A stretch of 64,000 bases of DNA from Sphaerisporangium corydalis (GCF_025506355.1 NZ_JANZYP010000023.1:1-64000), one strand, 5' to 3'. Positions 8,831 to 19,932 are shown, numbered from the stretch's first letter. Notes: generated by a model from the sequence alone, not told the origin. Made by a program: numbers and translations.

Positions 8831-9634
8831 CTGAAGAACCCTGTTCCTGATGGGCCCCCGCCCCCGCCAGTGGTGCAGCGCCTCAGAGTGCGCTATGCCA
8901 AGCGTGGCCGCCTGCGGTTCACCAGCCATCGAGACATCTCGCGCGCCATCGAACGAGCGGTGCGCCGGGCCGGTATCCCGGTCGGCTTCAGCGCGGGATT
9001 CTCCCCCCATCCGAAGATCTCGTACGCGGGAGCCGCCCCGACCGGGGTGGCCAGCGAAGCCGAATATCTGGAGATCGGAGTGGTCTCGGCCTGCGAGCCG
9101 GACCGCCTGCGTGCCGATCTCGACTCATCTCTGCCGCCGGGACTCGACGTGATCGACGTCGTCGAGGCGCGGACGGGAAGCCTGGCCGACAGGCTGGAGT
9201 GCTCCGTCTGGGAGGTCCGCCTGCCCGGAGCGGAGCCGGACGAGGCGAAGAAGGCGGTCGAGATCTTCCTGGCCGCCGAGCGTGTCGACGTCGAGCGCCT
9301 GACCAAGAAGGGCCTGCGCCGCTTCGACTCGCGGGAGGCCGTCATCACGCTGACGGCCGACGAAGGAACAGCGAGCCTGGAGCCGAGCCAGCCATGTGCG
9401 ATACTTCGTATGGTTGTCCGGCACGTTACGCCCGCCGTTCGACCCGACGACGTGCTCACGGGTCTGCGTCTTGTGGCTGATTTCGCGCCGCCGTCACCCC
9501 CCGCGGTGACCAGGCTGGCGCAGGGTCCGCTCGACGCGCGCACCGGTGGGACCGCCGACCCGCTCGACCTGGACCGCGACATTCGCGGCGGCGAGCCGGG
9601 ACCGGCTGTGCAGCACGTCGGTGACCACAAATAG
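8831..9634 (+). CDS. radical SAM-associated protein, TIGR03936/DUF2344
   Basis: Partner of the preceding radical SAM protein. The conserved core begins VQRLRVRYAKRGRLRFTSHR and is followed by SAGFSPHPKISYA; function unknown. The start is unusual. The GTG pair at 8870 has only a C-rich tract before it and no ribosome binding site, whereas a CTG at 8831 lies 8 bases after AGGAAGGA and opens a frame reading (M)KNPVPDGPPPPPVVQR in phase with the core. I therefore place the start at CTG 8831 (267 residues); the conservative start is 8870 (254 residues). Confidence 0.75.
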   Translation: MKNPVPDGPPPPPVVQRLRVRYAKRGRLRFTSHRDISRAIERAVRRAGIPVGFSAGFSPHPKISYAGAAPTGVASEAEYLEIGVVSACEPDRLRADLDSSLPPGLDVIDVVEARTGSLADRLECSVWEVRLPGAEPDEAKKAVEIFLAAERVDVERLTKKGLRRFDSREAVITLTADEGTASLEPSQPCAILRMVVRHVTPAVRPDDVLTGLRLVADFAPPSPPAVTRLAQGPLDARTGGTADPLDLDRDIRGGEPGPAVQHVGDHK

Positions 9635-9640
9635 GACTTG

Positions 9641-9668
9641 GCGCCGGGCCTTCGGAAGGCGGCCTGGC
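9641..9668 (+). other. imperfect hairpin before rne
   Basis: GCCTT-CGG-AAGGC forms a short perfect stem around 9654, extended with bulges by CGCC and GGCG on the outside. It may be a weak terminator for the DUF2344 gene or part of the rne leader. The wider gap 9635-9738 holds no gene. Confidence 0.3.
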
Positions 9669-9738
9669 GTACAGCGAGAGACGAGAGCTCCCGCGCGGCG
9701 CGGAGACGCGCCCGGGAGCCTGACGGGAGAACGCCCGC

Positions 9739-12738
9739 ATGCTCGACAACGAGCCCATCGTCGGGGCCTCTGGCCCTGCTGATGGGGACACGACAGCACA
9801 GCAGGAATCGAAGCCGGTCCGGCGCCGCCGCGCGGCGAGCCGCCCGGCCGGTCCGCCGCCCGAGGAGGCCGAGCGCGCCGCGGGCCTGGTGAACGACCAA
9901 GCGGCCGCCGCCTCCGCGCCGGTCAACGGCGTGGCCACGGCCGACACCGCCGCCCAGCCCGCCCCGGGCCGCGCGGACACCATCGCCCCGGGCCGGGCCG
10001 GCACCGCCGCCGCGCCCGAGCAGGGCGGGGCGGACACCGCCGTTCAGCCGGAGGGCGCGCCCCCGGCGGAGGTCGCCGAGGCGGCCCCCAAGAGGGCGAC
10101 CCGCTCGCGCCGCGCCGTGGTCAAGGACCCCGACGCGCCGCCGGCCCCCCGGCGCACGCGTACCAGGAAGGCCGCCGCGCCCGAGGCCGAGGCGAGCGTC
10201 TCGGAGGCCACGGGCGTGCCCGCCGACGCCCAGGCCGTGACGCAGGCCGGACCGGCCGTCGCGGAGGCCGAGGCCGGGCCGGTTCCCGCCGAGGCGGAGC
10301 AGGCCGGTGGCAAGGCCGAGGCCGCCGTCGCGCCGGCCGAGGCGGACGCCGCCCCGGTCAAGCGCCGGCGCACCAGGAAGGCCGCCCCGCCCGCCGAGGT
10401 CCCCGAGACCCCGGTGGAGCGGCCCGCCGCGAGCGTGGTGGAGGCCGAGGTCGCCTCCGCGATCATCGAGTCGCTGCCCGCCGAGGAGCCGCTGGACGAC
10501 GAGCCCGCCGGTGAGGACATCGCCGAGGAGCCGCAGCCCCAGACGTCGGTGTTCGTCGACCCGTTCGGCCTCACCGCGACCGCCGAGACGCGTACGGCGC
10601 CGCCGACCGTGATGTTCCAGGCGCCGGCGGCGGTGTTCCAGCCGATCTTCCAGGCGCCCGAGCCGCGCCAGGCAGAGCCGCGTCAGGCCGTCGTGCCGCC
10701 GGTCACCCAGCAGCAGCCCGAGCCGCAGGACGAGCAGGCCGACGAGGCCGAGGACGCCGCCGACGCCGCGCAGGACGATGACGATGACCAGGACGACGCG
10801 AGCGGCCGTCGCCGCCGCCGTCGCCGGGGCGGCCGGGGCCGGGGCAAGACGCGTGACGAGATCGAGGACTCCGAGGACTCCGACGACGAGCCGAGGGCGG
10901 CGACCGCCGAGCAGGCCGAGCCCGCCGAGGCCGAGCAGTCGCGCGATCCCCGCGACCGCGACCAGGACGACGACGACGCCGGGTCCTCGCGCCGCCGGCG
11001 CAGGCGGCGCCGCAGGGGCGGTGACGACGCCGACGCCCCGGTCGACGACCCGCCGAACACCGTCGTGCGCATCCGCGCGCCCCGGGCCGGGCGTCCCACC
11101 TCGGTGGACGAGGTCCAGGGCTTCCGCGGCTCCACCCGCCTCGAGGCCAAGAAGCAGCGCCGCAGGGAGGGCCGCGAGCAGGGCCGCCGCCGTCCCCCGG
11201 TGATCACCGAGTCGGAGTTCCTGGCCCGCCGCGAGTCCGTCGAGCGCGTCATGGTGGTCCGCCGCCAGGCCGGGCGCACCCAGATCGCGGTGATGGAGGA
11301 CGGGGTGCTCGTCGAGCACTACGTCGACCGCGAGGCCAGCCAGTCCTACGTCGGCAACGTCTACCTCGGCAAGGTGCAGAACGTCCTGCCGTCGATGGAG
11401 GCCGCCTTCATCGACGTGGGCAAGGGCCGCAACGCCGTGCTGTACGCCGGAGAGGTCAACTTCGACACCGCCGGGCTGGAGGGCCAGCCCAAGCGCATCG
11501 AGGCGGCCCTGAAGTCCGGGCAGTCGGTGCTGGTCCAGGTCACCAAGGACCCGATGGGGCACAAGGGCGCCCGGCTGACCAGCCAGATCAGCCTGCCGGG
11601 CCGCTACCTGGTGTACGTGCCCGACGGCTCCATGACGGGCATCAGCCGCAAGCTCCCCGACAAGGAGCGCAGCAGGCTCAAGGCCATCCTGAAGAAGGTC
11701 ATGCCGGAGAACGCCGGGGTGATCGTGCGAACCGCCGCCGAAGGCGCGTCCGAGGACGAGCTGAGCCGCGACGTGGCCCGCCTGTCGGCGCAGTGGGAGA
11801 ACATCCAGCGCAAGGCCAAGTCGGCCAGCCCGCCCGAGCTGCTCTACTCCGAGCCCGACCTGACCATCCGCGTGGTCCGCGACGTCTTCAACGAGGACTT
11901 CGCCTCGCTGGTCGTGGCCGGGGACGACGCGTGGGGCACGGTCGACGAGTACGTCCGGTACGTCGCCCCGCACCTGGTCGACCGCCTGACCAAGTGGGAG
12001 GAAGGCGACGTCTTCGCCGCCTACCGCATCGACGAGCAGATCTCCAAGGCGATGGAGCGCAAGGTGTGGCTGCCGAGCGGCGGCTCCCTGGTGATCGACC
12101 GCACCGAGGCGATGACCGTCGTCGACGTGAACACCGGCAAGTTCACCGGCCAGGGCGGCAACCTGGAGGAGACCGTCACCAGGAACAACCTGGAGGCGGC
12201 CGAGGAGATCGTCCGTCAGCTGCGGCTGCGGGACATCGGCGGCATCATCGTGGTCGACTTCATCGACATGGTCCTGGAGAGCAACCGCGACCTGGTGCTC
12301 CGGCGCATGCTGGAGTGCCTGGCCCGCGACCGCACCAAGCACCAGGTCGCGGAGGTCACCTCTCTCGGGCTGGTCCAGATGACCCGCAAGCGGGTCGGGC
12401 AGGGCCTGCTGGAGGCGTTCTCGACGCCGTGTGACTGCTGCAACGGGCGTGGGCTGATCGTCTCGACCGAACCGGTCGAGTCCAAGCCCGAGCCGAGGGG
12501 CACGCAGGGCAAGATGGCGGTCGAGAAGGCGGTGGCCGAGAAGCTGGAGAAGGCCGGTGCCGACAAGGTCCTCAAGGACGCCGGCGTCGCGGTCGCGGCG
12601 AACGGCGAGGGGGGCCGTGATAGCGTGACCGATGCGCTTGACGGCTCCTCCGACGAGGACTCCCAGGCGGCACAGCCTTCCGCCCGGGGGCGGCGACGCT
12701 CCCGAAAGGCCACCAGACCGGCCGGGCCGGCCGAGTAG
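9739..12738 (+). CDS. rne: ribonuclease E/G
   Basis: Endoribonuclease for mRNA decay and rRNA/tRNA processing. The first ~430 residues are low-complexity, alternating Ala/Glu/Pro stretches with short RRR clusters, typical of actinobacterial RNase E, which carries its disordered region at the N terminus. The S1 RNA-binding domain starts near residue 530 ([11 protein letters not shown]). The DNase I-like domain has the two Mg2+ aspartates in VVDVNTG (about 795) and VVDFIDM (about 840), and the Zn-link CDCC (Cys898 and Cys901). The ATG at 9739 is preceded by GGGAG. Length 999 residues. Confidence 0.94.
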   Translation: MLDNEPIVGASGPADGDTTAQQESKPVRRRRAASRPAGPPPEEAERAAGLVNDQAAAASAPVNGVATADTAAQPAPGRADTIAPGRAGTAAAPEQGGADTAVQPEGAPPAEVAEAAPKRATRSRRAVVKDPDAPPAPRRTRTRKAAAPEAEASVSEATGVPADAQAVTQAGPAVAEAEAGPVPAEAEQAGGKAEAAVAPAEADAAPVKRRRTRKAAPPAEVPETPVERPAASVVEAEVASAIIESLPAEEPLDDEPAGEDIAEEPQPQTSVFVDPFGLTATAETRTAPPTVMFQAPAAVFQPIFQAPEPRQAEPRQAVVPPVTQQQPEPQDEQADEAEDAADAAQDDDDDQDDASGRRRRRRRGGRGRGKTRDEIEDSEDSDDEPRAATAEQAEPAEAEQSRDPRDRDQDDDDAGSSRRRRRRRRRGGDDADAPVDDPPNTVVRIRAPRAGRPTSVDEVQGFRGSTRLEAKKQRRREGREQGRRRPPVITESEFLARRESVERVMVVRRQAGRTQIAVMEDGVLVEHYVDREASQSYVGNVYLGKVQNVLPSMEAAFIDVGKGRNAVLYAGEVNFDTAGLEGQPKRIEAALKSGQSVLVQVTKDPMGHKGARLTSQISLPGRYLVYVPDGSMTGISRKLPDKERSRLKAILKKVMPENAGVIVRTAAEGASEDELSRDVARLSAQWENIQRKAKSASPPELLYSEPDLTIRVVRDVFNEDFASLVVAGDDAWGTVDEYVRYVAPHLVDRLTKWEEGDVFAAYRIDEQISKAMERKVWLPSGGSLVIDRTEAMTVVDVNTGKFTGQGGNLEETVTRNNLEAAEEIVRQLRLRDIGGIIVVDFIDMVLESNRDLVLRRMLECLARDRTKHQVAEVTSLGLVQMTRKRVGQGLLEAFSTPCDCCNGRGLIVSTEPVESKPEPRGTQGKMAVEKAVAEKLEKAGADKVLKDAGVAVAANGEGGRDSVTDALDGSSDEDSQAAQPSARGRRRSRKATRPAGPAE

Positions 12739-12763
12739 CCCGGCAACCCGGCGATCCGTCCGG

Positions 12764-12794
12764 TTCGACCAGGGCACCCGCAATCCGGTATCCT
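12764..12794 (+). promoter_or_regulatory. candidate promoter of rplU-rpmA
   Basis: TTCGAC (12764-12769) and TATCCT (12789-12794), 19 bases apart, resemble -35 and -10 elements in the 185-base gap before rplU. The spacing is long, so the call is tentative. Confidence 0.35.
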
Positions 12795-12923
12795 AGTCAA
12801 TCGGTGCGTCCGGTGGCGCGCCTAGCTTCGCGCGCCTACCCGGTTCGCCGGTCGTGTTTCGACGGTAGCTGGATGCAGAGGCGCAGCGTTCAGCGAGCAA
12901 TTAGCCAGAAGAAGGGTTCCGCG

Positions 12924-13238
12924 GTGTACGCGATCGTTCGTTGCGGCGGCAGGCAGCAGAAGGTCTCCGTCGGTGACGTCCTCGAGGTTGACAAGGTCGC
13001 CGGTGAGGTCGGCTCCACGGTGTCGCTGGCGCCGGTGCTCGTCGTCAACGACGGCGATGTCACCACAGACGCTGCCACGCTTGGCAAGTTCCAGGTGACC
13101 GCCGAGATTCTCGGCGAGACCAAGGGGCCCAAGATCCGCATTCTCAAGTACAAGAACAAGTCTGGTTACAAGAAGCGCCAGGGTCACCGCCAGCGGTACA
13201 CCCAGGTGAAGGTAACCGGCATCAACCCCGGGAAGTAG
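12924..13238 (+). CDS. rplU: 50S ribosomal protein L21
   Basis: Structural protein of the large ribosomal subunit. The 104-residue sequence begins [18 protein letters not shown] and ends with the basic [16 protein letters not shown] segment, both hallmarks of L21. The GTG at 12924 follows GAAGGG; an open frame from 12804 has no L21 homology in its extra part and is not used. It lies 12 bases before rpmA, the usual pair. Confidence 0.97.
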   Translation: MYAIVRCGGRQQKVSVGDVLEVDKVAGEVGSTVSLAPVLVVNDGDVTTDAATLGKFQVTAEILGETKGPKIRILKYKNKSGYKKRQGHRQRYTQVKVTGINPGK

Positions 13239-13250
13239 TGGTAGCGAACC

Positions 13251-13508
13251 ATGGCACACAAGAAGGGCGCATCGTCCACCCGGAACGGCCGTGACTCCAA
13301 CGCCCAGCGGCTCGGGGTCAAGCGTTTCGGTGGCCAGCTGGTGAACGCCGGCGAGATCATCATCCGCCAGCGCGGCACCCACTTCCACCCGGGCGACAAC
13401 GTCGGCCGTGGCGGTGACGACACGCTGTTCGCGCTGACCGCCGGCCACGTGCAGTTCGGCAACAAGCGCGGCCGTCGCGCTGTGAGCATCGTCCCGGCCG
13501 CGGAGTAG
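13251..13508 (+). CDS. rpmA: 50S ribosomal protein L27
   Basis: Large-subunit protein whose N terminus reaches the peptidyl-transferase centre. The 85 residues start [16 protein letters not shown], as in L27 proteins that need no N-terminal cleavage, and contain [22 protein letters not shown]. Co-transcribed with rplU and followed by a strong terminator. Confidence 0.97.
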   Translation: MAHKKGASSTRNGRDSNAQRLGVKRFGGQLVNAGEIIIRQRGTHFHPGDNVGRGGDDTLFALTAGHVQFGNKRGRRAVSIVPAAE

Positions 13509-13573
13509 ATCCGCCGATCGGGAAAGGGCCGCCGCACCACGCGCACGCGTGGCGCCGGCCCGGCCAGAACGTT

Positions 13574-13607
13574 GATGAGGCGGATCGACTTATCGATCCG
13601 CCTCATC
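13574..13607 (+). terminator. terminator after rpmA
   Basis: A perfect 15-base stem (GATGAGGCGGATCGA paired with its complement) and a CTTA loop lie 65 bases after rpmA. There is no U-tract, as is common in high-GC actinobacteria. It separates the ribosomal pair from obgE. Confidence 0.8.
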
Positions 13608-13692
13608 GTCGTGAGGGGGCATTAACCGGCGCACAGAGCGCGGCGGTGGCACGGCGTGGACCAGATGGCCACGCTTGTGAGGAGGAGTGGCA

Positions 13693-15042
13693 GTGGCTGA
13701 GTTCGTCGATCAGGTGGTCCTGTACATCAAGGCCGGTGACGGGGGAAACGGCTGCGCGTCCATCCACCGTGAGAAGTTCAAGCCGCTCGGCGGCCCCGAC
13801 GGCGGGAACGGCGGCCGGGGGGGTGACGTCATCCTGGAGGTCGACCCCAGCACGTCCACCCTCCTGGACTACCACCACCGGCCGCACCGCAAGGCCGCCA
13901 ACGGCAAGCAGGGCGCGGGCTCGAACCGCGACGGCGCCACGGGCGACGACGTCGTGCTGAAGATCCCCAACGGCACCGTCGTGAAGGACGCCAAGACCGG
14001 TGAGGTGCTGATCGACCTGATCGGCGCCGGCACGCGCTACGTCGTGGCCCAGGGCGGCCACGGCGGTCTCGGCAACGCCGCGCTCGCCTCCACCAAGCGC
14101 AAGGCCCCCGGGTTCGCGCTGCTCGGCGAGGAGGGCCAGGAGGTCGAGGCCCTGCTGGAGCTGAAGACCGTCGCCGACGTGGCCCTGGTCGGCTTCCCGA
14201 ACGCCGGGAAGTCCTCGCTCATCGCGGCCCTGAGCGCCGCCCGGCCCAAGATCGCCGACTACCCGTTCACGACGCTGGTGCCCAACCTCGGTGTGGTCAC
14301 CGCGGGCGAGACGGTCTTCACCGTCGCCGACGTGCCGGGGCTGATCCCTGGCGCCTCCGAGGGGCGTGGCCTCGGCCACGAGTTCCTGCGCCACGTCGAG
14401 CGCTGCTCGACCATCGTCCACGTGCTCGACTGCGCGACGATCGAGCCCGGCCGCGACCCGCTGACCGACTTCGGGGTGATCGAGGCCGAGCTGGCCGCGT
14501 ACGGCGAGCTGGACGACCGTCCCCGCCTGGCGGTGCTGAACAAGTCGGACGTGCCGGACGCGCGCGAGCTGGCCGAGATGGTACGGCCCATGCTGGAGGA
14601 GAAGGGCCTGAAGGTCTTCACGATCTCCGCCGCGACCCACGACGGGCTGCGCGAGCTGTCGTTCGCGATGGCGGAGATGGTGTCCGCGGCCCGGGCGGCC
14701 AAGCCCGTCGAGGAGCCGACCCGCCTGGTCATCCGGCCCAAGCAGTTCGGCGACGCCGGGTTCACGATCAAGCGGATCAACGAGAAGACCTTCCAGGTGT
14801 CCGGCGAGAAGCCCGAGCGCTGGATCAGGCAGACCGACTTCAGCAACGACGAGGCCGTCGGCTACCTGTCCGACCGGCTCGCCCGCCTGGGCATCGAGAA
14901 GGCGCTCAGCGAGGCCGGGGCCAAGAACGGCGCCGAGGTGGTCATCGGGCCGATGGAGGGCGGGTACCTGTTCGACTGGCAGCCCGAGCTGGACGCCGAG
15001 GCCCACCAGGGCCCGCGCGGGTCGGACAACCGCGTCGGCTGA
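13693..15042 (+). CDS. obgE: GTPase Obg/CgtA
   Basis: Ribosome-assembly and stress GTPase. The 449 residues hold the glycine-rich OBG fold (1-158, [20 protein letters not shown]), the G domain with G1 [10 protein letters not shown]3 DVPGL and G4 NKSD, and the C-terminal OCT domain. GTG 13693 lies 7 bases after GGAGG; GTG 13687 is only one base from it and is rejected. Normal length. Confidence 0.96.
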   Translation: MAEFVDQVVLYIKAGDGGNGCASIHREKFKPLGGPDGGNGGRGGDVILEVDPSTSTLLDYHHRPHRKAANGKQGAGSNRDGATGDDVVLKIPNGTVVKDAKTGEVLIDLIGAGTRYVVAQGGHGGLGNAALASTKRKAPGFALLGEEGQEVEALLELKTVADVALVGFPNAGKSSLIAALSAARPKIADYPFTTLVPNLGVVTAGETVFTVADVPGLIPGASEGRGLGHEFLRHVERCSTIVHVLDCATIEPGRDPLTDFGVIEAELAAYGELDDRPRLAVLNKSDVPDARELAEMVRPMLEEKGLKVFTISAATHDGLRELSFAMAEMVSAARAAKPVEEPTRLVIRPKQFGDAGFTIKRINEKTFQVSGEKPERWIRQTDFSNDEAVGYLSDRLARLGIEKALSEAGAKNGAEVVIGPMEGGYLFDWQPELDAEAHQGPRGSDNRVG

Positions 15043-15123
15043 CCCCCGGCCGGTCCCACGGTTTGCGGGTGCCGGCCCCGGCGGGGGTGCCATTGTGAAG
15101 CGGAGAAGGCAGGGGGAGCGAAG

Positions 15124-16284
15124 GTGGGGAGCGTTGACGACGCCGGTCGGGAGCGGGTGGCGACCGCCGCACGCCTGGTCGTCAAGGTGGGGTCGTCGTC
15201 GCTGACGACCCCGGGTGGCACGATCGACGTCGACCGGGTGGACGCCCTGGTCGACGTGCTCGCCGCCCGCGCCAAGCAGGGCACCCAGATCGTGCTGGTG
15301 TCCTCCGGCGCGATCGCCGCGGGCCTCGGCCCGCTGGGGCTCGCCGCCCGGCCGCGCGACCTGGCGACCCAGCAGGCCGCCGCCTCGGTCGGCCAGGGCG
15401 TCCTGGTCGCCCGCTACACCTCCTCCTTCGCCCGGTACGGGCTGCGCGTGGGCCAGGTGCTGCTCACCGCCGACGACATGATGCGCCGGTCGCACCACCG
15501 CAACGCGCAGCGGACCCTGGCCCGGCTCCTTGAGCTCGGCATCGTCCCGGTGGTGAACGAGAACGACACGGTCGCCACCGACGAGATCCGCTTCGGCGAC
15601 AACGACCGGCTGGCCGCCCTGGTGGCCCACCTCATCCACGCCGACGCGCTGGTGCTGCTGTCCGACGTGGACGCCCTGTACGACGGCGACCCCCGGCTGT
15701 CGGGGGCGCTGCGGATCCCCAGGGTGAGCGGGCCCGCCGACCTCGAAGGCGTCGAGCTCGGCAGGTCGGGCCGGGTCGGCACCGGCGGGATGATCACCAA
15801 GGTGGAGGCGGCGCGCATCGCCACCGGCGCCGGGGTGCCGGTCGTGCTCACCTCCGCCGCCCGCGCCGCGCACGCCCTGGCCGGCGCGGACGTCGGCACC
15901 TACTTCCAGCCGGACGGCCGCCACCCCGGCACCCGCCTGCTCTGGCTGGCCCACGCGACCACCGGCAGGGGCCGGCTCCACCTGGACGACGGCGCGGTGC
16001 AGGCCGTGGTGGGGCGGCGCATGTCGCTGCTCCCGGCCGGGGTGACCCTGGTGGAGGGCGACTTCAGCGCCGGGGACCCCGTCGACCTGTACAGCTCCCG
16101 AGGCACGCCCGTGGCCAGGGGCCTGGTGAACTTCGACGCGGCGGAGATCCCTGAGCTGCTCGGCCGTTCCACGCGCGAGCTGGCCGCCAACCTCGGGCCG
16201 GAGTACGAGCGGGAGCTGATCCACCGCGACGACATCGTCATACTGGATCCCACCACCGAGAGCAGGAGCGCGAGGCATGTCTGA
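15124..16284 (+). CDS. proB: glutamate 5-kinase
   Basis: Phosphorylates glutamate, the first step of proline synthesis. The amino-acid kinase domain (about 15-260) has [10 protein letters not shown] and the [11 protein letters not shown] substrate loop; a PUA domain follows (about 285-370). 386 residues, as in most full-length ProB. The GTG at 15124 follows GGGAGCGAAG. The stop overlaps the proA start by 8 bases, so the two are coupled. Confidence 0.96.
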   Translation: MGSVDDAGRERVATAARLVVKVGSSSLTTPGGTIDVDRVDALVDVLAARAKQGTQIVLVSSGAIAAGLGPLGLAARPRDLATQQAAASVGQGVLVARYTSSFARYGLRVGQVLLTADDMMRRSHHRNAQRTLARLLELGIVPVVNENDTVATDEIRFGDNDRLAALVAHLIHADALVLLSDVDALYDGDPRLSGALRIPRVSGPADLEGVELGRSGRVGTGGMITKVEAARIATGAGVPVVLTSAARAAHALAGADVGTYFQPDGRHPGTRLLWLAHATTGRGRLHLDDGAVQAVVGRRMSLLPAGVTLVEGDFSAGDPVDLYSSRGTPVARGLVNFDAAEIPELLGRSTRELAANLGPEYERELIHRDDIVILDPTTESRSARHV

Positions 16285-17566
16285 GGCCGATGACTTTCTG
16301 AAGGTCGCCCGCGCCGCCCGCGAGGCCGCCGCCGAGCTGGCGCCGCTGCCGCGCTCCCCGAAGGACGCCGCGCTGCGCGCCGTCGCCGACGCGCTGGTGG
16401 CCCGCGCGAAGGAGATCGTCGAGGCCAACGCGCTGGACGTCGCCGCCGCGCGCGAGGGCGGCACGCCCGAGACGATGATCGACCGTCTGCGGCTCGACGA
16501 GAAGCGCGTAGACGCCATCGCCGGCGCGGTGCGCGAGGTCGCCGACCTGCCCGACCCGGTCGGCGAGGTCGTCCGGGGGAGCACCCTGCCGAACGGCCTG
16601 GAGCTCCGTCAGCTCCGCGTGCCGCTCGGCGTCGTCGGCATCATCTACGAGGGCCGCCCCAACGTCACCGTCGACGCCGCCGCGCTGTGCCTGAAGAGCG
16701 GAAACGCGGTCCTGCTGCGCGGCTCCTCCAGCGCCTACCGGTCCAACACCGCCCTGGTGCAGATCATGCAGGACGCGCTGGCGGGCACCGAGGTGCCCTC
16801 GGGGGCCGTGCAACTGGTGCCGGGCACCTCACGGGAGTCCGTCGGGCACCTCATGCGGGCCCGCGGCCTGGTCGACGTCCTGATCCCGCGCGGTGGCGCG
16901 TCCCTGATCAACTCGGTCGTGGAGGGGTCGACGGTACCGGTGATCGAGACCGGTGTCGGCAACTGCCACGTCTACGTGGACGAGGACGCCGACCTCGGGG
17001 TGGCCATGGAGATCCTGGTCAACGCCAAGACCCAGCGCCCCTCGGTGTGCAACGCGGCCGAGACGTTCCTGGTCCACGCCAAGGTGGCCGAGGCGTTCGT
17101 CCCCGCCGCGCTGGCCCGGCTGGCGGCCGAGGGCGTGACCGTGCACGGCGACGAGCGGGTCGCCTCCTACGGCGCCTCCGGCGTCGTGGTGCCCGCCACC
17201 GAGGAGGACTTCTCCGAGGAGTACCTCTCCCTGGACATCGCCGCGGCGGTCGTCGACTCGCTGGAGGACGCCGTCGCGCACATCAGGCGGTACGGCTCGG
17301 CGCACACCGACGCGATCGTGACGCGTTCGCAGAGCGCGGCCCGGCGGTTCGTGGCGCTGGTCGACTCGGCGGCGGTGGCGGTCAACGCCTCGACCCGGTT
17401 CACCGACGGCGGCGAGTTCGGCTTCGGGGCCGAGATCGGCATCTCCACGCAGAAGCTGCACGCCCGGGGGCCGATGGGCCTGCCGGAGCTCACGTCCACC
17501 AAATGGGTCTATATCGGCGAGGGTCACCTGCGCACCTCCGCGGGCACCGTCATCGCGGGCGGCTAG
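16277..17566 (+). CDS. proA: gamma-glutamyl phosphate reductase
   Basis: NADPH-dependent reductase converting glutamyl 5-phosphate to glutamate semialdehyde, the second proline step. The 429-residue aldehyde-dehydrogenase-fold protein has the catalytic Cys in [10 protein letters not shown] and the ending [14 protein letters not shown]. The ATG overlaps the end of proB, which keeps the unstable intermediate local. Confidence 0.96.
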   Translation: MSEADDFLKVARAAREAAAELAPLPRSPKDAALRAVADALVARAKEIVEANALDVAAAREGGTPETMIDRLRLDEKRVDAIAGAVREVADLPDPVGEVVRGSTLPNGLELRQLRVPLGVVGIIYEGRPNVTVDAAALCLKSGNAVLLRGSSSAYRSNTALVQIMQDALAGTEVPSGAVQLVPGTSRESVGHLMRARGLVDVLIPRGGASLINSVVEGSTVPVIETGVGNCHVYVDEDADLGVAMEILVNAKTQRPSVCNAAETFLVHAKVAEAFVPAALARLAAEGVTVHGDERVASYGASGVVVPATEEDFSEEYLSLDIAAAVVDSLEDAVAHIRRYGSAHTDAIVTRSQSAARRFVALVDSAAVAVNASTRFTDGGEFGFGAEIGISTQKLHARGPMGLPELTSTKWVYIGEGHLRTSAGTVIAGG

Positions 17567-17642
17567 CCGCAGTTGTTCTGACACAGAGTGAATGGCGTGT
17601 CGCTCCGGGTGAACATGGCGCCGGGGCGATTGACTGGTGCCC

Positions 17643-17822
17643 ATGGGGATCGTCTGCGGATTCGGTTACGCCATCGCGGTGGTGGTGGCGGCTGACCGGC
17701 TGATGCTGTGGCTGGAGAGCCGGGGCCACGTCAACTGGCGGCGCAGGGGCCGGAAGGTCATTTCCAGCTATCCCCGGGCAAGGCTGGACAGCCTCTTCGA
17801 GGACGCGCCCCAGTCCCGGTAA
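17643..17822 (+). CDS. small hypothetical membrane protein
   Basis: Predicted 59 residues: one hydrophobic segment (MGIVCGFGYAIAVVVAAD) and then a basic tail. I do not recognise the family. It lies alone between proA and the kinase gene; GTG 17637 is an alternative start. Its last codons overlap the first unit of a degenerate tandem repeat, so the real end is uncertain. Confidence 0.4.
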   Translation: MGIVCGFGYAIAVVVAADRLMLWLESRGHVNWRRRGRKVISSYPRARLDSLFEDAPQSR

Positions 17823-17896
17823 GAACAGGCTCCCCGGTTCCGGGTAGAGGACGCGCCCGGTCTCCGTACGAGGAGGCTCCCGGTGGCCGGTGCCCC
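17799..17896 (+). repeat. degenerate 49-base tandem repeat
   Basis: GAGGACGCGCCC starts at 17799 and again at 17848, each followed by a similar stretch ending in AGGCTCCC. By eye the two units are about three-quarters identical. The repeat spans the end of the small open frame and the leader of the kinase gene. Confidence 0.45.
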
Positions 17897-17964
17897 GGCG
17901 CGCTTCGAATACGGGTCTCGCGCATTTTCGGCGCGCCGCTGCCAATTATGGACGGATCGGCGCT

Positions 17965-19710
17965 ATGGTGGCGTCTCCTATGGGTGGACGGCGAGTGGGC
18001 GGGCTCGGGCGAGTCGGCCCGTACACCATGCTGGAGCGCCTCGGCCGCGGTGGCATGGGCGAGGTCTACCTCGCCGTAGGCCGGCGCGGTGTGAAGGTCG
18101 CCGTCAAGATGCTGCGTGATCCGATCGGGGACGATCCCGAGGCGCGATTACGGCTCGACCGCGAGGTGCAGGCGCTGCGGCGGGTGGAGAACCCCTACGT
18201 GGCGCGCGTCCTGGACGCCGACCTGTCCGGCGACCGGCCCTACCTGGTGATGGAGCACATCGAGGGGGAGACCCTCCTCGACGCGGTGCGCAGGAACGGC
18301 CCCCTGTCCGGCGCCACCCTGATCGACCTCGCACGGGGACTGGCCACCGCGGTCGCGATCATCCACGCGGCCGGGGTGATCCACCGCGACGTGAAGCCCG
18401 CCAACGTGGTGCTGGGCCCCGACGGCCCGGTGCTGATCGACTTCGGCATCGCGCAGGTGTCGGACGCGACCCGGCTGACGATGACCGGCACCTTCCTCGG
18501 CACCCCCGGCTACTCCGCGCCGGAGGTCTTCGCCGAGGAGGACGTCGGCGAGCCCTCGGACATCCATTCGTGGGCGGCCACGGTGGCGTTCGCGGCCACC
18601 GGGCGCCCGACCTTCGGGCGGGGCAGCGTCGAGGCCCAGATGTACGCGGTGCTCAACGGGCGCGCCGACCTCGCCGGGGTGCCCGGGTCGCTGCTGCCGT
18701 TGATCAGGGCCTCGCTCAACCGGGAACCGGCCAAGCGGCCGACCGCCGCGCTGCTGTCGGACCGGCTGTCGCGCTTCGCCAGGGCCACGGCGCCCGCCGC
18801 GCCCACGCCGGCCCGCCCCGAGCAGCCCGCGGAAGGTCACTCCGAGGGAGACGAGGGAGCGCGCGGCCAGGACGCCGCCGGCGAGTCCCCGGGCAAGACG
18901 CGTGCCCGCGAGGCCGCCGAGCCGGCCGGGGACTCCTCGCCCGGATCCCGGAAGAAGGCGCCGCCCCGCCGCCCCCCGAGGCCGGTGGGGGCCACCGAGC
19001 GGGTCCGGGTGCGCCGTACACAGGCCGACGCCCCCGAACCCCGCTCGGGCGGCGAGGAGCGCCGTACGGGGGGTGAGGGGCGCCGCGAGGACCGGGTCAG
19101 GGTCGGCCGGGCGCGGCGCGTCACCACCGACGTCAAGGAGTCGCTGCTCGGCGCCGACACGCTGCGCGGAGGCGCGACCGCCTCGCCGCCGGGCAGCGCC
19201 GTCCTGATCGTGCTGGCCATGGTGGCGGTGCCGTGCGTGGTGGCGTCGGTCATCTGGCCGCTCGCCACCTTCGCGATCACCGCCGTCTTCTGCGTGCTGG
19301 CCCGCGCGTGGTGGAGCGGGCACTGGCTCGTACGGCACCGCAGGTCCTCGCGGGTGCGCGGGACGCTGCGGGTGGTGTCGTTCCCGATCGCGCTGGCCGG
19401 ATCGGCGCTCAGCTCGGTGGTCTGGCCGGGCGTGCCCGCGTCCGCCATCGCCGCCTCGGCGTTCTGGGTGGCCGCCGGGGGGCAGATGGACGACGGGTGG
19501 TGGGCGCAGGCCGGGCCCATGACGGTCGCCGGGGTGGTGTTCGGCGTCGTGTGCGGGGGGATCGTCGGGCGCGAGGTCGAGCGGATCGGCATCCACGTGC
19601 CCGACCTGCGCAGAGAGGGCCTGCGGGCGCTGTCCGTGCTCGGCGGCTTCGTGGCGCTGTGCGCCGCCGCCGTGCGCGTACTGGCCTGGGTCCTTCCTCA
19701 CGCCCTCTGA
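17965..19710 (+). CDS. serine/threonine protein kinase with membrane C terminus
   Basis: Eukaryotic-type kinase. The domain (about residues 10-265) has GRGGMGEVY, the AVK lysine, HRDVKPAN and DFGIAQ; the APE motif reads APEVF. A Pro/Arg/Glu-rich linker (about 270-410) precedes several hydrophobic segments near the end, so the kinase is anchored in the membrane by multiple helices and lacks the extracellular PASTA repeats of PknB. Start is ATG 17965 or ATG 17980; the open frame from 17890 has no homology in its extra part. No partner gene is linked. Confidence 0.9.
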   Translation: MVASPMGGRRVGGLGRVGPYTMLERLGRGGMGEVYLAVGRRGVKVAVKMLRDPIGDDPEARLRLDREVQALRRVENPYVARVLDADLSGDRPYLVMEHIEGETLLDAVRRNGPLSGATLIDLARGLATAVAIIHAAGVIHRDVKPANVVLGPDGPVLIDFGIAQVSDATRLTMTGTFLGTPGYSAPEVFAEEDVGEPSDIHSWAATVAFAATGRPTFGRGSVEAQMYAVLNGRADLAGVPGSLLPLIRASLNREPAKRPTAALLSDRLSRFARATAPAAPTPARPEQPAEGHSEGDEGARGQDAAGESPGKTRAREAAEPAGDSSPGSRKKAPPRRPPRPVGATERVRVRRTQADAPEPRSGGEERRTGGEGRREDRVRVGRARRVTTDVKESLLGADTLRGGATASPPGSAVLIVLAMVAVPCVVASVIWPLATFAITAVFCVLARAWWSGHWLVRHRRSSRVRGTLRVVSFPIALAGSALSSVVWPGVPASAIAASAFWVAAGGQMDDGWWAQAGPMTVAGVVFGVVCGGIVGREVERIGIHVPDLRREGLRALSVLGGFVALCAAAVRVLAWVLPHAL

Positions 19711-19727
19711 GGGCCCCGTGCGGGCCC
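19711..19727 (+). terminator. hairpin after the kinase gene
   Basis: GGGCCC-CGTGC-GGGCCC directly follows the kinase stop, and a wider pair (GGCCTGGG at 19683 with CCCAGGCC at 19725) can enclose it. A terminator between the convergent kinase and protease genes is likely. The rest of 19728-19932 shows no gene. Confidence 0.5.
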
Positions 19728-19932
19728 AGGCCTGTGCTGAGGGAGGGACGCGCCCCCTGATCGCGCGCCCGGAACGCACGCGCCCGGCCCCGTGGGGCGG
19801 GAGGGCGTGCGGGGAGGACCGCCTCCGCGCCCGCCACCCGAGCCGCGTGCGGGGTGGCGTGGACGTGCGGATGACGATGCGGTGGTCCGGCCGCGGTCCA
19901 TCGCCCGCGGGCCATGGACCACGGGGTGTGCG

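Noticed and set aside
8893-12783. Minus-strand open frame of nearly 1300 codons opposite rne
   Set aside because: Shadow of RNase E/G and DUF2344; composition is that of antisense GC-rich DNA.
17637-17642. GTG 17637 as start of the small membrane protein
   Set aside because: It adds only two residues and neither start has a clear ribosome binding site; ATG 17643 is used.
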